A stretch of 64,000 bases of DNA, taken from the NCBI GenBank assembly GCA_016791385.1, contig JAEUMR010000040.1, positions 1 through 64,000 of the forward strand, read 5' to 3'. Positions 1 through 8,106 of the stretch are shown here, piece by piece. The notes below the pieces were generated by a model. The model did no database searches. It had not been told where the DNA came from and was given only the letters and a program-made list of their open reading frames with translations. The position numbers were made by a program, and so were the translations under genes. The DNA is from Hyphomonadaceae bacterium. Its GTDB lineage: Bacteria; Pseudomonadota; Alphaproteobacteria; Caulobacterales; Aquidulcibacteraceae. Every line of letters begins with the position of its first letter. Within the stretch, counting starts at the first letter, position 1.

Positions 1-31
1 GGGGCGTCCCGCAGCCGAGGGATAACCTTCC

Positions 32-60
32 GGCCCGGCGAAAGGAAGGGCAGCCGGGCC
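32..60. repeat. Inverted repeat near left edge
   Basis: GGCCCGGC (32-39) is mirrored by GCCGGGCC (53-60), giving an 8-bp stem with a 13-base loop. There is no T-tract, so it is not a classical terminator. It may close an upstream gene outside the window. The rest of bases 1-141 holds nothing I can support except the Shine-Dalgarno GGAGG just before the gene at 142. Confidence 0.3.
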
Positions 61-141
61 CGCGCTCCCGAATGTCGCCCCGCGCTGCTGGCTTGTCGAT
101 GGGCGGGGGCGCCCGCGGCGGCGGCGGGGGAGGATCGAGCC

Positions 142-1116
142 ATGCTTGCGTCTTTGATCTTCACCGTCGCAGTCGCCGCCGCGGCGGCAGAGCCCCCGCA
201 GGCGCCGCCCGTGCGCGAACTCGCCTCTGGCGTGTACCTGCAGCCGGGCGGCTTCCTCCCGGGCCGAGGCCCCGACGGCAACAGCGTGATGTTCGACGGC
301 CCCGATGGCCTCGTCGTCATCGATACCGGCCGCCATGTCTGGCACAGCGACGCGCTGATCGCCTTCGCCCGCGCGCGGCAACGGCCCATCGCCGCCATCG
401 TCAACACGCACTGGCACCTCGATCATTCGAGCGGCAATGGCCGCCTCAAGGCCGCATTCCCCAACGCGCGCCTTTACACCACGAGCGCCATTGACCGGGT
501 GATTGGCCCCGGCGGCTTCCTCACCCGCAACCTCGAAGGCGCGCGCAGTATGGCGGGCACGGAGATGGAGCCGGTGCAGCGCGAGGAGGTGCAGATCTTC
601 ATCGACACGATGGAGCACAGCGGCGCGCTGCGGCCCGACGTGGTGTTGGACAGATCGCAGCGCATACGCATTGGCGGGCGGCGCTTCGATGTGCACGTCA
701 CCGATCGCGCCGTCACCGATGCTGACGTCTGGCTCTACGATCGCCGCAGCCGCATCGCCGTGATCGGCGATCTGGTGACGCTGCCTGCGCCCTTCTTCGA
801 AACCGCGTGCCCCGAGCGCTGGCGCGCCGCGCTGGATGAAGTGTGGGCGACGCCGTTTACACTGGCTATCCCCGGCCACGGTGAGCCGATGACGCGCGAT
901 CAGTTTGCGCTCTGGCGCAGCGCCTATGGCGCCTTCATCGATTGCGCGCATGGCGAAAGCGCTGCCAGCGCGTGCGCCGCCGCCTGGTCGCGCGACATCG
1001 CCCCGTTCACGGCAGGCGATGCACGGGCGCAGCGCATGGCCCCGCAAATGGCCGAGTATTATGTCGGCTACCTGCGCGAGAATGGCGGCAAGAGCCCGGA
1101 CTGCCTTGCCTCCTAA
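142..1116 (+). CDS. Secreted metallo-beta-lactamase-fold hydrolase
   Basis: The 324-aa protein starts with a hydrophobic signal peptide (about residues 1-16, Ala-rich, cleavage likely before EPP), so it probably acts in the periplasm. The MBL metal motif HWHLDH lies at residues 90-95. A conserved-looking Asp (GD, 210) and a C-terminal PGHG (His 246) follow. The position that normally carries the next metal-binding His (A-H-T-x-x-D in relatives) reads A-V-T-D-A-D, with Val 191. This may alter one metal site. A GGAGG Shine-Dalgarno precedes the ATG. The substrate is unknown; relatives include lactamases, lactonases and glyoxalase II-like enzymes. The fold is certain, the reaction is not. Confidence 0.85.
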   Translation: MLASLIFTVAVAAAAAEPPQAPPVRELASGVYLQPGGFLPGRGPDGNSVMFDGPDGLVVIDTGRHVWHSDALIAFARARQRPIAAIVNTHWHLDHSSGNGRLKAAFPNARLYTTSAIDRVIGPGGFLTRNLEGARSMAGTEMEPVQREEVQIFIDTMEHSGALRPDVVLDRSQRIRIGGRRFDVHVTDRAVTDADVWLYDRRSRIAVIGDLVTLPAPFFETACPERWRAALDEVWATPFTLAIPGHGEPMTRDQFALWRSAYGAFIDCAHGESAASACAAAWSRDIAPFTAGDARAQRMAPQMAEYYVGYLRENGGKSPDCLAS

Positions 1117-1210
1117 CGGCATGACGCTGCGAAGCCGTTGACAGCGGCGCGGCTTCGCCGCCCAACTCCCGGTCCAACGATAACGGCTAGAACGCCGCCG
1201 GGAGGTCATT

Positions 1211-2749
1211 ATGCATCCGTCGCACTTCGCGAAATCGGATCCCGATCGCATCGCTTACCGGATGGCCGGCTCGGGCGAGACGGTGACGTACGGCGAGCTT
1301 GAGGCGCGCTCGAACCAGGGTGCGCAACTGTTCCGCGCCATTGGCCTCCAGGCGGGCGACGTGATCGCCATCCTGATGGACAACAATGCCCGCTATTTCG
1401 AGATCGCCTGGGCGGCGCAGCGCTCGGGTCTCTACTACACCTGCGTTTCCTCGAAGCTGACGGCGGGCGAGATCGAGTACATCGTGCGCGATTGCGGCGC
1501 GAAGGTGCTGATCGTATCGCCGGGCGCCGGGCCAGTGATCGACGAATTGCCGGCGCTGCTGCCGGACGTGAAGCTCTATTCGGTTGGCCCTGCGCATCCT
1601 CCCTACGAGAGCTTCGAAGCGGCGCGCGCGGCGATGCCGATAACGCCGATCGCCGATGAGAGCGGCGGCACGGACATGCTCTATTCGTCGGGCACGACCG
1701 GCCGGCCCAAGGGCGTGAAGCCGCCGCTGACGGGTGCGCCGATCGATGCGCCGAACGCGCTGGCGGTGCTGCCGAAAGCGTTCTTCGGCTTTCCCGACGA
1801 ATGCATCTACCTTTCGCCGGCGCCGCTCTATCACGCAGCGCCGCTGCGCTGGTGCATGAGCATGCATCGCCTCGGCGGCACGGTGGTGGTGATGGAGAAG
1901 TTCGATCCCGAGCAGTGCCTGGCGCTGATCGAGCAGCACAAGATCAATACCGGCCAGTTCGTACCAACGCATTTCGTGCGCATGCTGAAGCTGCCGGAGG
2001 ACGTGCGCAGCCGCTACGATCTCTCCAGCCTGCGCTCGGTGGTGCACGCCGCCGCGCCATGCCCGCCTGCGGTGAAGGAGCAGATGCTCGCTTGGTGGGG
2101 GCCGGTGATCTACGAATATTACGCCGGCACCGAGGGCAACGGCTTTTGCTATATCGGCCCGCACGATTGGCTGACGCACAAGGGCTCTGTCGGGCGCGCC
2201 ATCATTGGCGAGGTGCGCATCTGCGGCGAGGACGGCGAAGCGTTGCCGGCGCGCAGCGAAGGCGTTGTCTATTTCGCCAACGGGCCGCCGCTTGCCTATC
2301 ACAACGATGCGCAGAAGGCGGCGGAGAACACCAACCAGCATGGCTGGACCACGCTCGGTGATGTCGGCTGGGTCGATGAAGAGGGCTTTCTCTATCTCAC
2401 CGACCGCAAGAGCTTCATGATCATCTCCGGCGGCGTGAACATCTATCCGCAAGAGATCGAAAGTCTGCTCGTCACCCATCCCAAGGTGGCCGATGTCGCC
2501 GTGATCGGCGCGCCGGACGAGGAGATGGGCGAGCGCGTGGTGGCGGTGATCCAGCCCGCGCACTGGGAGGAGGCAGGCGATGCGCTCCGCGATGAATTGC
2601 TCGCCTTCGCGCGCGCTCATCTCAGCCACGTGAAGGCGCCGCGCGCGCTCGACTTCATGCAGGAATTGCCCCGCCACCCCACCGGCAAACTCTACAAACG
2701 CCTGATCCGCGACGCGTATTGGGGGAAGAGGGATTCGAAGATTGTTTGA
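1211..2749 (+). CDS. Acyl-CoA synthetase (AMP-forming, FadD/ANL family)
   Basis: A 512-aa ANL-superfamily enzyme that activates a carboxylic acid, probably a medium- or long-chain fatty acid, to its CoA thioester via an acyl-adenylate. The P-loop-like AMP motif YSSGTTGRPKGVK spans about residues 158-170. YYAGTEGNG (A5-type motif) lies near 305, the hinge region LTDRKSFMIISGG near 400, and the C-terminal catalytic Lys in HPTGKLYKR near 495. The length is normal for the family. GGGAGG sits 6-8 bases before the ATG. The last 45 bases of the gene region recur 346 bases downstream (see 3055-3099). Chain-length specificity cannot be read from sequence. Confidence 0.93.
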   Translation: MHPSHFAKSDPDRIAYRMAGSGETVTYGELEARSNQGAQLFRAIGLQAGDVIAILMDNNARYFEIAWAAQRSGLYYTCVSSKLTAGEIEYIVRDCGAKVLIVSPGAGPVIDELPALLPDVKLYSVGPAHPPYESFEAARAAMPITPIADESGGTDMLYSSGTTGRPKGVKPPLTGAPIDAPNALAVLPKAFFGFPDECIYLSPAPLYHAAPLRWCMSMHRLGGTVVVMEKFDPEQCLALIEQHKINTGQFVPTHFVRMLKLPEDVRSRYDLSSLRSVVHAAAPCPPAVKEQMLAWWGPVIYEYYAGTEGNGFCYIGPHDWLTHKGSVGRAIIGEVRICGEDGEALPARSEGVVYFANGPPLAYHNDAQKAAENTNQHGWTTLGDVGWVDEEGFLYLTDRKSFMIISGGVNIYPQEIESLLVTHPKVADVAVIGAPDEEMGERVVAVIQPAHWEEAGDALRDELLAFARAHLSHVKAPRALDFMQELPRHPTGKLYKRLIRDAYWGKRDSKIV

Positions 2750-2823
2750 GGGGCGATTGCATTCGCCTGTTTGCTGTAACTCAACGTTCCATTTTATGAA
2801 GCGGCGAAGCGCGGAGATAATCA

Positions 2824-3054
2824 ATGCAGGATCAATGGGCGACGGGCGGAGAACGAACGCTGACTGCGCTGGAAGCATTCGACGCCATGCGGTGCTTTCT
2901 TGATGCGTACTGGGAACGCGGCGGAAAACAGTCGGCCGACCTCGCCATTCTCCTTGGATCACTCAACCGAAATCGCGCTGGACGTGAACCTCCGCTCGAC
3001 ATTGCCCAGTGGCATGACTGGCTTACAGCTATTGACGCCCAGCCCCGCACTTAG
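2824..3054 (+). CDS. Small protein of unknown function (76 aa)
   Basis: A 76-aa acidic, Trp-rich soluble protein with no signal peptide or membrane segment. The recognisable core is AMRCFLDAYWERGGKQ followed by DLAILLGSLNR, then a C-terminal W-H-D-W motif. I do not know its function. GGAG 8 bases before the ATG supports translation. It lies exactly between the acyl-CoA synthetase and a duplicated copy of that gene's last codons: its TAG stop ends at 3054 and the duplicated tail begins at 3055. It therefore looks like the cargo of an insertion event. Small immunity-type proteins are one possibility, but nothing here proves it. Confidence 0.6.
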   Translation: MQDQWATGGERTLTALEAFDAMRCFLDAYWERGGKQSADLAILLGSLNRNRAGREPPLDIAQWHDWLTAIDAQPRT

Positions 3055-3099
3055 GCGACGCGTATTGGGGCAAGCGGAATTCGAAGATTGTGTGAGGGG
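3055..3099 (+). pseudogene. Remnant: 3' end of an acyl-CoA synthetase gene
   Basis: These 45 bases match 2709-2753, the 3' end of the upstream acyl-CoA synthetase, at 41 of 45 positions by hand alignment. Read in the same frame they encode DAYWGKRNSKIV-stop, against DAYWGKRDSKIV-stop in the intact gene. Three of the four differences are synonymous, so the copy diverged as coding DNA, presumably in a related lineage, before ending up here. Nothing else of the gene is present upstream. Confidence 0.8.
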
Positions 3100-3111
3100 G
3101 GCGAAGGCCAC

Positions 3112-3442
3112 TCAGTATCCAAGCGCGAGAATTAGGCCGATGAGGGTTGCCAAAGCTACGACGAGCCCCGCGAACACAATTCGCATCTCGCGTTGCTTCT
3201 TATGCGCGCCGACTGGCAGATCGGAGGCTCGAACAATTTCAAACCATAGGTGCGGATTGAGCGGGTGATATCCCATCATCGAAAAGACGCCGTACCACAG
3301 AACCTTTGGTTTGCTCCGGTTTTTCGAGCCGCGACCCTGCCTCGTCACCCTGTAATAGCACCATCATTTGCGACGTCAGATTTGCCATCACAAACACTAG
3401 GATGACGTAAAGCAACATTACTGCACCAAACGCTATTAGCAT
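3112..3442 (-). pseudogene. Two-TM small membrane protein, apparently frameshifted
   Basis: Two overlapping minus-strand frames look like halves of one protein. The first (ATG 3442 to 3239) begins with the membrane segment LIAFGAVMLLYVILVFVMA. The second (open 3348-3112, only a GTG start) carries VLWYGVFSMMGYHPLNPHLW and a C-terminal membrane segment IVFAGLVVALATLIGLI. Removing one base from the five-T run at 3320-3324 joins them into a protein of roughly 110 aa with a membrane helix at each end. It could be a decayed gene, a sequencing slip in a homopolymer, or two genuine overlapping ORFs. The function is unknown. Confidence 0.45.
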
Positions 3443-3489
3443 CCCTCGGACCTCGGTCTCGTAGTATGGCCCAGCGTTGCGCCGCCGCT

Positions 3490-3601
3490 AGGTCGCTGAT
3501 GTGGCCGATCGGGCGCAGCTTTACGCCTGAGGCTGCCGCCTTTCTTTTGCGGCGGCGCGAAGGCGTGCGAAGCCGAGCTTGGCCGCTTCCTTCAGGCGCA
3601 G
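3490..3601 (-). pseudogene. Remnant: 3' end of radA
   Basis: This stretch aligns with 4773-4888, inside the 3' end of the intact radA. I count 5 substitutions and two 2-base deletions over 116 columns. The deletions destroy the reading frame (the copy reads RLKEAAKLGFARLR and then drifts), so it is a dead fragment. It lies just downstream of the homocysteine methyltransferase gene, so that gene sits between two copies of the radA tail. Confidence 0.85.
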
Positions 3602-3617
3602 CGTCGATTCCTGCCGC

Positions 3618-4559
3618 TTAGTCTCTAGCGGCGCGCACTTCACGGGCTATCTCGTTGAGATGGGCGTCCCAGGTGCCGCAACACCCGCCCCAGATGTCGA
3701 CATGCGGGTAGCGCCGCGCCAATGCGCCCATTTGTTGGCCGAGCTCGGGCGGATCGCCGTCGACGAGATGGCCAATCTGACAGAGCTGCTGCTTTTCCAT
3801 CATCGCTGCGTTCGGTCGAAAGCTCCGCACCCGCGCGATCCAGTCCCCCGGCTCAAGAGCTGGTTCGAACTCTAATGGATGAGAGCAATTTATGCCGTAG
3901 AAGTCTGGTCGGTTGTCGCCGGCCTCGGCATCAACGGTCGCGATGGCCTGCCGCACCGTTGGTCCCGATTTCAGGCGGCTATTGCTGTCCAGCGTGAAGT
4001 AGACTGCAAGCGGCAGCCCCGCGCGCGCGGCCGCTCGTGAAACGCCTACCGCTTCGGCGGTGTTGTTGAACGTCATCGCACTGACTAGGTCCACTTTGGC
4101 GCGCTTCAAAGTCTCGATCTGCGTCGCGTGATAGTCTTCCGCTTCGTCAGCCGTAATCGTGCGGTTCAGTGCATAGGCATCCCCGCGTGGCCCGACGATC
4201 CCGACGATCATAATTGCAGGCAGTTGCGTCCTGAAGGGTTTGGCCACTTCACGCAGAAAATCGATGCAGCGCATTTGCATCTCCGCCAATGCAGCGCGCT
4301 CAAACCCCAATTTCGCGCCCCAATCGGGGCTCGCGCGATAGTCGAGCCCCCCCATCAGGGCGACGAACTGATGCCTGGCGGCGGTCTCCAGATAACGCTC
4401 ATACATGCCGCGAAGGTCGGCGACAGCCCGCGCGTCATCTAGCAGGGGAAACATCGCGAACTCAGGCAGCTCGTGACCATGCCGGTACATGATCTCGGTC
4501 TCTTGGCCGCCCTCGGTCAGATACCAAACACCCGCCCGTTGCGCCGGAAAACCAGCCAT
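3618..4559 (-). CDS. Homocysteine S-methyltransferase family protein
   Basis: A 313-aa TIM-barrel enzyme of the Pfam S-methyl_trans family, which moves a methyl group from donors such as S-methylmethionine or betaine to homocysteine. N-terminal TEGGQETEIMYRHG resembles the family start. The zinc cysteines lie in GINCSHPLEF (about residue 220) and GGCCGTW (near 292). The ATG at 4559 is chosen over an upstream in-frame start because GGGAGGGAG lies directly before it. The gene lies between intact radA and a degraded radA tail, which suggests a recombination-mediated arrival. The methyl donor is unknown. Confidence 0.88.
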   Translation of the reverse strand: MAGFPAQRAGVWYLTEGGQETEIMYRHGHELPEFAMFPLLDDARAVADLRGMYERYLETAARHQFVALMGGLDYRASPDWGAKLGFERAALAEMQMRCIDFLREVAKPFRTQLPAIMIVGIVGPRGDAYALNRTITADEAEDYHATQIETLKRAKVDLVSAMTFNNTAEAVGVSRAAARAGLPLAVYFTLDSNSRLKSGPTVRQAIATVDAEAGDNRPDFYGINCSHPLEFEPALEPGDWIARVRSFRPNAAMMEKQQLCQIGHLVDGDPPELGQQMGALARRYPHVDIWGGCCGTWDAHLNEIAREVRAARD

Positions 4560-4744
4560 GTCGCTCCCTCCCGCTCCAGTTAACCTCCACGATGTGGCGC
4601 CCGACAACAAGCCGGATGCCCTCTAACTGTGGCCGGCGCGCGAAATGGGCGCGCACTCCATTGATCACGGTGCGGAATCTGATCGGTCTTTTCGAGGGTC
4701 AGCGGATTCGGGGCGCCTTTTTTGGATCAAGAGCAGACATCCTC

Positions 4745-6121
4745 TTACTCCACCGCCCCAAGCGCTGCCGCGAGGTCGCTGATGTGGCCGATCTGGCGCA
4801 GCTTCACGCCTGAGGCTGCGCCGCCTTTTTTTTGCGGCGGCGCGAAGGCGTGCGCGAAGCCGAGCTTGGCTGCTTCCTTCAAGCGCAGATCGGTGCGTCC
4901 CGCCGGCCGCACTTCGCCCGAGAGCGCGACTTCGCCGAACACGACGCTGCCGTTCGGCAACGGCCGGTCCACCAGCGCCGAGACCAGCGCCGCCGCGACG
5001 GCGAGATCGGCGGCAGGCTCGGTGATGCGTAGCCCGCCCGCCACCGAGAGATACACATCGCGTCCGCTGAACGAGAGGCCGCAGCGCGTTTCCAGCACCG
5101 CCAGAATCATAGCGAGGCGCGCGCTGTCCCAGCCGACGACCGCGCGCCGCGGCGTGCCGTACGCTGTCGGCGCCGCGAGCGCCTGGATTTCCACCAGCAC
5201 CGGCCGCGATCCCTCGACGCCGGCGAACACCGCTGCGCCCGAAGGCCGCTCGCCCGAGCCGCCGAGGAAGAGGGCGGAGGGGTTTGGCGTTTCCACCAAG
5301 CCTTGCTCGACCATCTCGAACACGCCGATTTCGTCGGTCGGGCCGAAGCGGTTCTTCACCGCGCGCAGGATGCGGAACGGCATGCCGCGCTCGCCCTCGA
5401 AATAGATCACCGCGTCGACCAGGTGTTCGACCACGCGCGGCCCGGCGATCTGACCGTCCTTGGTGACGTGGCCGACCAGGATCACCACCGCGCCGCTCTT
5501 CTTGGCGAAGCGCACCAGCTCATGCGCGCAGGCGCGCACTTGCGCGACGGTGCCGGGCGCTGCTTCGACGCCGTCCGCCCACAGCGTCTGAATGGAATCG
5601 ACGATGACGACGTCGGGCTTCAGCGCCTTCAAGCCTTCGAGGATTTTGCGCAGGTCCGTTTCAGCCGCGAGGCTGACCGGCGCATCGGCTGCATCGAGGC
5701 GGCGCGCGCGCTCCTGCACTTGCGCTTCCGCTTCTTCGCCGGTGACGTACGCGATGCTGGCGCCGCGCCGCGCCAGCGACGCCGCCGCTTGCAGCAATAA
5801 CGTCGACTTGCCGACGCCCGGATCGCCGCCGATCAGGATCGCCGATGCCGCGACCAAGCCGCCGCCGCACACGCGGTCGAACTCGGAAATGCCGGTCGCC
5901 AGGCGCGGCGGCGGTTCGCCTTCGCCGCGCAATTCCACGAACGTGAGCGCCTTGCCCTTCTTGCCGCCACCCACCGGCGCTGCGAACGCACCCGGCACGA
6001 CGGGGCGCGCGCTCTCTTCAACGAGCGTGTTCCACTCGCCGCAGGCATCGCACTTGCCGGCCCATTTCGGCCAGATGGCGCCACAGGCTTGGCAGGTGAA
6101 AATGTGGTCGGTCTTGGCCAT
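4745..6121 (-). CDS. radA: DNA repair protein RadA
   Basis: A 458-aa RecA-related ATPase that processes recombination intermediates (branch migration). The N-terminal zinc finger has paired cysteines CQAC and CDAC (residues 10-27). Walker A is GGDPGVGKST (about 98-107), the RadA-specific KNRFG motif lies near 257, and a Lon-like C-terminal domain follows. Length and domain order are standard. Its 3' 116 bases are duplicated in degraded form about 1.3 kb downstream (3490-3601). An 8-base homopolymer run near 4829 lies in the region that differs between the copies. Confidence 0.97.
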   Translation of the reverse strand: MAKTDHIFTCQACGAIWPKWAGKCDACGEWNTLVEESARPVVPGAFAAPVGGGKKGKALTFVELRGEGEPPPRLATGISEFDRVCGGGLVAASAILIGGDPGVGKSTLLLQAAASLARRGASIAYVTGEEAEAQVQERARRLDAADAPVSLAAETDLRKILEGLKALKPDVVIVDSIQTLWADGVEAAPGTVAQVRACAHELVRFAKKSGAVVILVGHVTKDGQIAGPRVVEHLVDAVIYFEGERGMPFRILRAVKNRFGPTDEIGVFEMVEQGLVETPNPSALFLGGSGERPSGAAVFAGVEGSRPVLVEIQALAAPTAYGTPRRAVVGWDSARLAMILAVLETRCGLSFSGRDVYLSVAGGLRITEPAADLAVAAALVSALVDRPLPNGSVVFGEVALSGEVRPAGRTDLRLKEAAKLGFAHAFAPPQKKGGAASGVKLRQIGHISDLAAALGAVE

Positions 6122-6217
6122 CAGCGAATCTCGCTGCTGAGCTTAGAGGAAGCGGCGCGCAAACGCGCTATGGGCTAAGCCCCCACGATCCGCGGCTCGT
6201 CAGCCAATCGGCGCCTA

Positions 6218-7597
6218 TTAGGCCGCTTCCGGCGCGGCCTTGCCGACGACGCGATTGCGGCCGGCGCGTTTGGCTTCATAGAGCGCCTCGTCGGCGCGCT
6301 TGAGCACGGCGTCCACCGCATCATCGGGGCCGGCCAGGCAGGCGACGCCGATCGACACCGTCACATCGATCGGATGTTGCACGCCCGGGGCGCTGAACGG
6401 GGAGGCGCAAATCTGCCGGCGCAGGCGTTCGGCCGCAAGGCAGGCGATGTCGCCGCCAGTGCGCGGCATGATGACGACGAATTCCTCTCCGCCCATGCGG
6501 CAGGCGAAATCTGACGGGCGCACGTTTGACGCCAGCCGCACCGCGAACTCACGCAGGACGGCGTCGCCGACATCGTGGCCGAAGCTGTCGTTCAGGTGTT
6601 TGAAGTGATCGATGTCGATAGTCATCACCGACACCGTATCGCCGCCGCATTGGGCCCGCTGCACCAGCGGGCCGAGCTGGCCATGCAGGAAGCGGCGATT
6701 GTAGAGCCCGGTGAGCTGGTCGGTGATCGCCAATTCGAGGCTCTGATCCAGCCGCGCGCGCAGCGCGTCCATATAGCGCTTTCGCCGCATCAGCGTGCGC
6801 GCGCGTGCGAGTACTTCTTCTTCGTCGAGCGGGCGCACGATGATGTCATGCGCGCCCAGCTCAAGCGCGCGCAGAGCGCGTTGGCGATCATCACTGTCGA
6901 CGATGGCGAGGATCGGCAGGTGCCGCGTCGGCTCGCCCGAGCGCATGCGGGCGATGACGCGGAAGCCATCGAAGCTCTTGGCCGTGACCGAGACAATGGC
7001 GAGATCGGGCGCGCCGACGTTCTCTCCCCCGTTCAGCAGCGTTACGCGGTGTTCGACGCCAAGCGCCGCTTCGATGCGCTTGATCTGGTTCTGGTTGTCG
7101 TCGATCAGCAGCACATTGCCGCTGAATACGCGATGCTGATCGAGTGGATCGGGGTGCAGATCCTCTTCGATCACGCCGAGGCGCTTGCCGTTGGCCTCGC
7201 GCGCGCGCAATTCATCGATCACGACCTTCAGCGTGAGCAGGTTCTTGACCCGCGCCATCAGCTGCACGTCGTCGATCGGCTTGGTCAGGAATTCTTCCGC
7301 ACCCGCCTTCAGTCCGCGCAGCTTGTTGTCGCGATCGTCCAGCGTGGTGAGGATGATGACCGGGATGTGCCCGGTTTCCGGTTGCGCCTTGATGCGGCGG
7401 CAGGCTTCATACCCATCAATGCCCCCGGGCATCATCACGTCGAGCAGGATGAGGTCGGGCCGTTCGCGCTTGGCTGTCTGCACGGCTTCTTCGCCACGCT
7501 GCGCCATCAGCACATCGTAATATTCGCCTGTGAGCTTTGCCTCAAGCAGGCGCCGGTTCGCTTCCAGATCATCGACGATGAGGATGCGCGCGCTCAT
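6218..7597 (-). CDS. pleD: PleD-type response regulator / diguanylate cyclase
   Basis: A 459-aa protein with REC-REC-GGDEF architecture that makes cyclic di-GMP. In Caulobacter PleD drives the swarmer-to-stalked transition. REC1 (about 1-118) has the phospho-acceptor in LILLDVMMP and the Lys of LTKP. REC2 (about 150-265) has DLAIVSVT where the phospho-Asp would be, so it is a degenerate adaptor domain, as in known PleD. The cyclase active site is MGGEEF, preceded by RPSD, an RxxD inhibitory I-site. The ATG at 7597 begins MSARILIVDD; the upstream extension would overlap divK. It follows divK by 10 bases, an operon typical of Caulobacterales. Confidence 0.96.
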   Translation of the reverse strand: MSARILIVDDLEANRRLLEAKLTGEYYDVLMAQRGEEAVQTAKRERPDLILLDVMMPGGIDGYEACRRIKAQPETGHIPVIILTTLDDRDNKLRGLKAGAEEFLTKPIDDVQLMARVKNLLTLKVVIDELRAREANGKRLGVIEEDLHPDPLDQHRVFSGNVLLIDDNQNQIKRIEAALGVEHRVTLLNGGENVGAPDLAIVSVTAKSFDGFRVIARMRSGEPTRHLPILAIVDSDDRQRALRALELGAHDIIVRPLDEEEVLARARTLMRRKRYMDALRARLDQSLELAITDQLTGLYNRRFLHGQLGPLVQRAQCGGDTVSVMTIDIDHFKHLNDSFGHDVGDAVLREFAVRLASNVRPSDFACRMGGEEFVVIMPRTGGDIACLAAERLRRQICASPFSAPGVQHPIDVTVSIGVACLAGPDDAVDAVLKRADEALYEAKRAGRNRVVGKAAPEAA

Positions 7598-7607
7598 GGG
7601 CTGCGCC

Positions 7608-7973
7608 TCAGCCGATGAACTTGCGGACGGTTTCCAGGAACGTCGTGACCGAGATCGGCTTGGAGAGATAGGCGTCACAGCCTGCGGCGAGAATTTTCTG
7701 CTCGTCGCCGCGCATCGCGAACGCCGTAACGGCGACCACCGGAATCTTCTTCAGCGCCTCGTCCTTTTTTAGACGATCGGTGATGTCGAGCCCCGAGATC
7801 TCAGGCAGCTGGATATCCATGATGATGAGGTCGGGCTTGTGCTCCCGCGCAAGCGGCAAGGCTTGGCGTCCATCGCGCGTTTTGATCGTGCGATAGCCGA
7901 ACGCCTCCAGGAGGTCGTTGAACAGCCTCATATTGAGTTCGCTGTCTTCGACGATGAGAACGGTCTTGGCCAT
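7608..7973 (-). CDS. divK: Cell-cycle response regulator DivK
   Basis: A 121-aa single-domain receiver. In Caulobacter, DivK is phosphorylated by PleC/DivJ and acts through DivL-CckA to control CtrA activity and polarity. Features are the acidic pocket VEDSE near residue 9, phospho-Asp in [12 protein letters not shown] near 53, the switch Thr in VTAFAM and Lys in LSKPIS. It has no output domain. The ATG at 7973 gives [14 protein letters not shown], the usual DivK start. It is followed directly by pleD. A perfect CtrA box lies about 110 bases upstream. Confidence 0.96.
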   Translation of the reverse strand: MAKTVLIVEDSELNMRLFNDLLEAFGYRTIKTRDGRQALPLAREHKPDLIIMDIQLPEISGLDITDRLKKDEALKKIPVVAVTAFAMRGDEQKILAAGCDAYLSKPISVTTFLETVRKFIG

Positions 7974-8082
7974 GAACCCGCTTCGCTGACGCGGCCCCGC
8001 TTGCACTGGCGGGCGAACATCGCCGCCTATAGCATCGAGGCCTTAACAACCCATCGCAATAGCAGCAATCTAAGCGGCAACG

Positions 8083-8097
8083 TTAAGATGCGCTTAA
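8083..8097. promoter_or_regulatory. CtrA-binding box TTAA-N7-TTAA
   Basis: TTAA (8083-8086), seven bases, TTAA (8094-8097) is an exact match to the CtrA consensus full site. It lies in the divergent region between divK (minus) and the ROK kinase gene (plus). In Caulobacter divK is a CtrA target, so control of the divK-pleD operon is likely. A further lone TTAA lies at 8043-8046. No other TTAA-N7-TTAA was noticed in the intergenic regions I read. Confidence 0.7.
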
Positions 8098-8106
8098 GGA
8101 TTGAGG

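Noticed and set aside
1187-2962. A 591-codon minus-strand frame opposite the acyl-CoA synthetase
   Set aside because: Low-complexity, motif-free antisense shadow of a clear gene.
2750-4744. A phage or IS element as cause of the islet
   Set aside because: No transposase, integrase, terminal inverted repeats or short target duplications; the flanking repeats are gene tails, which fits homologous recombination better.
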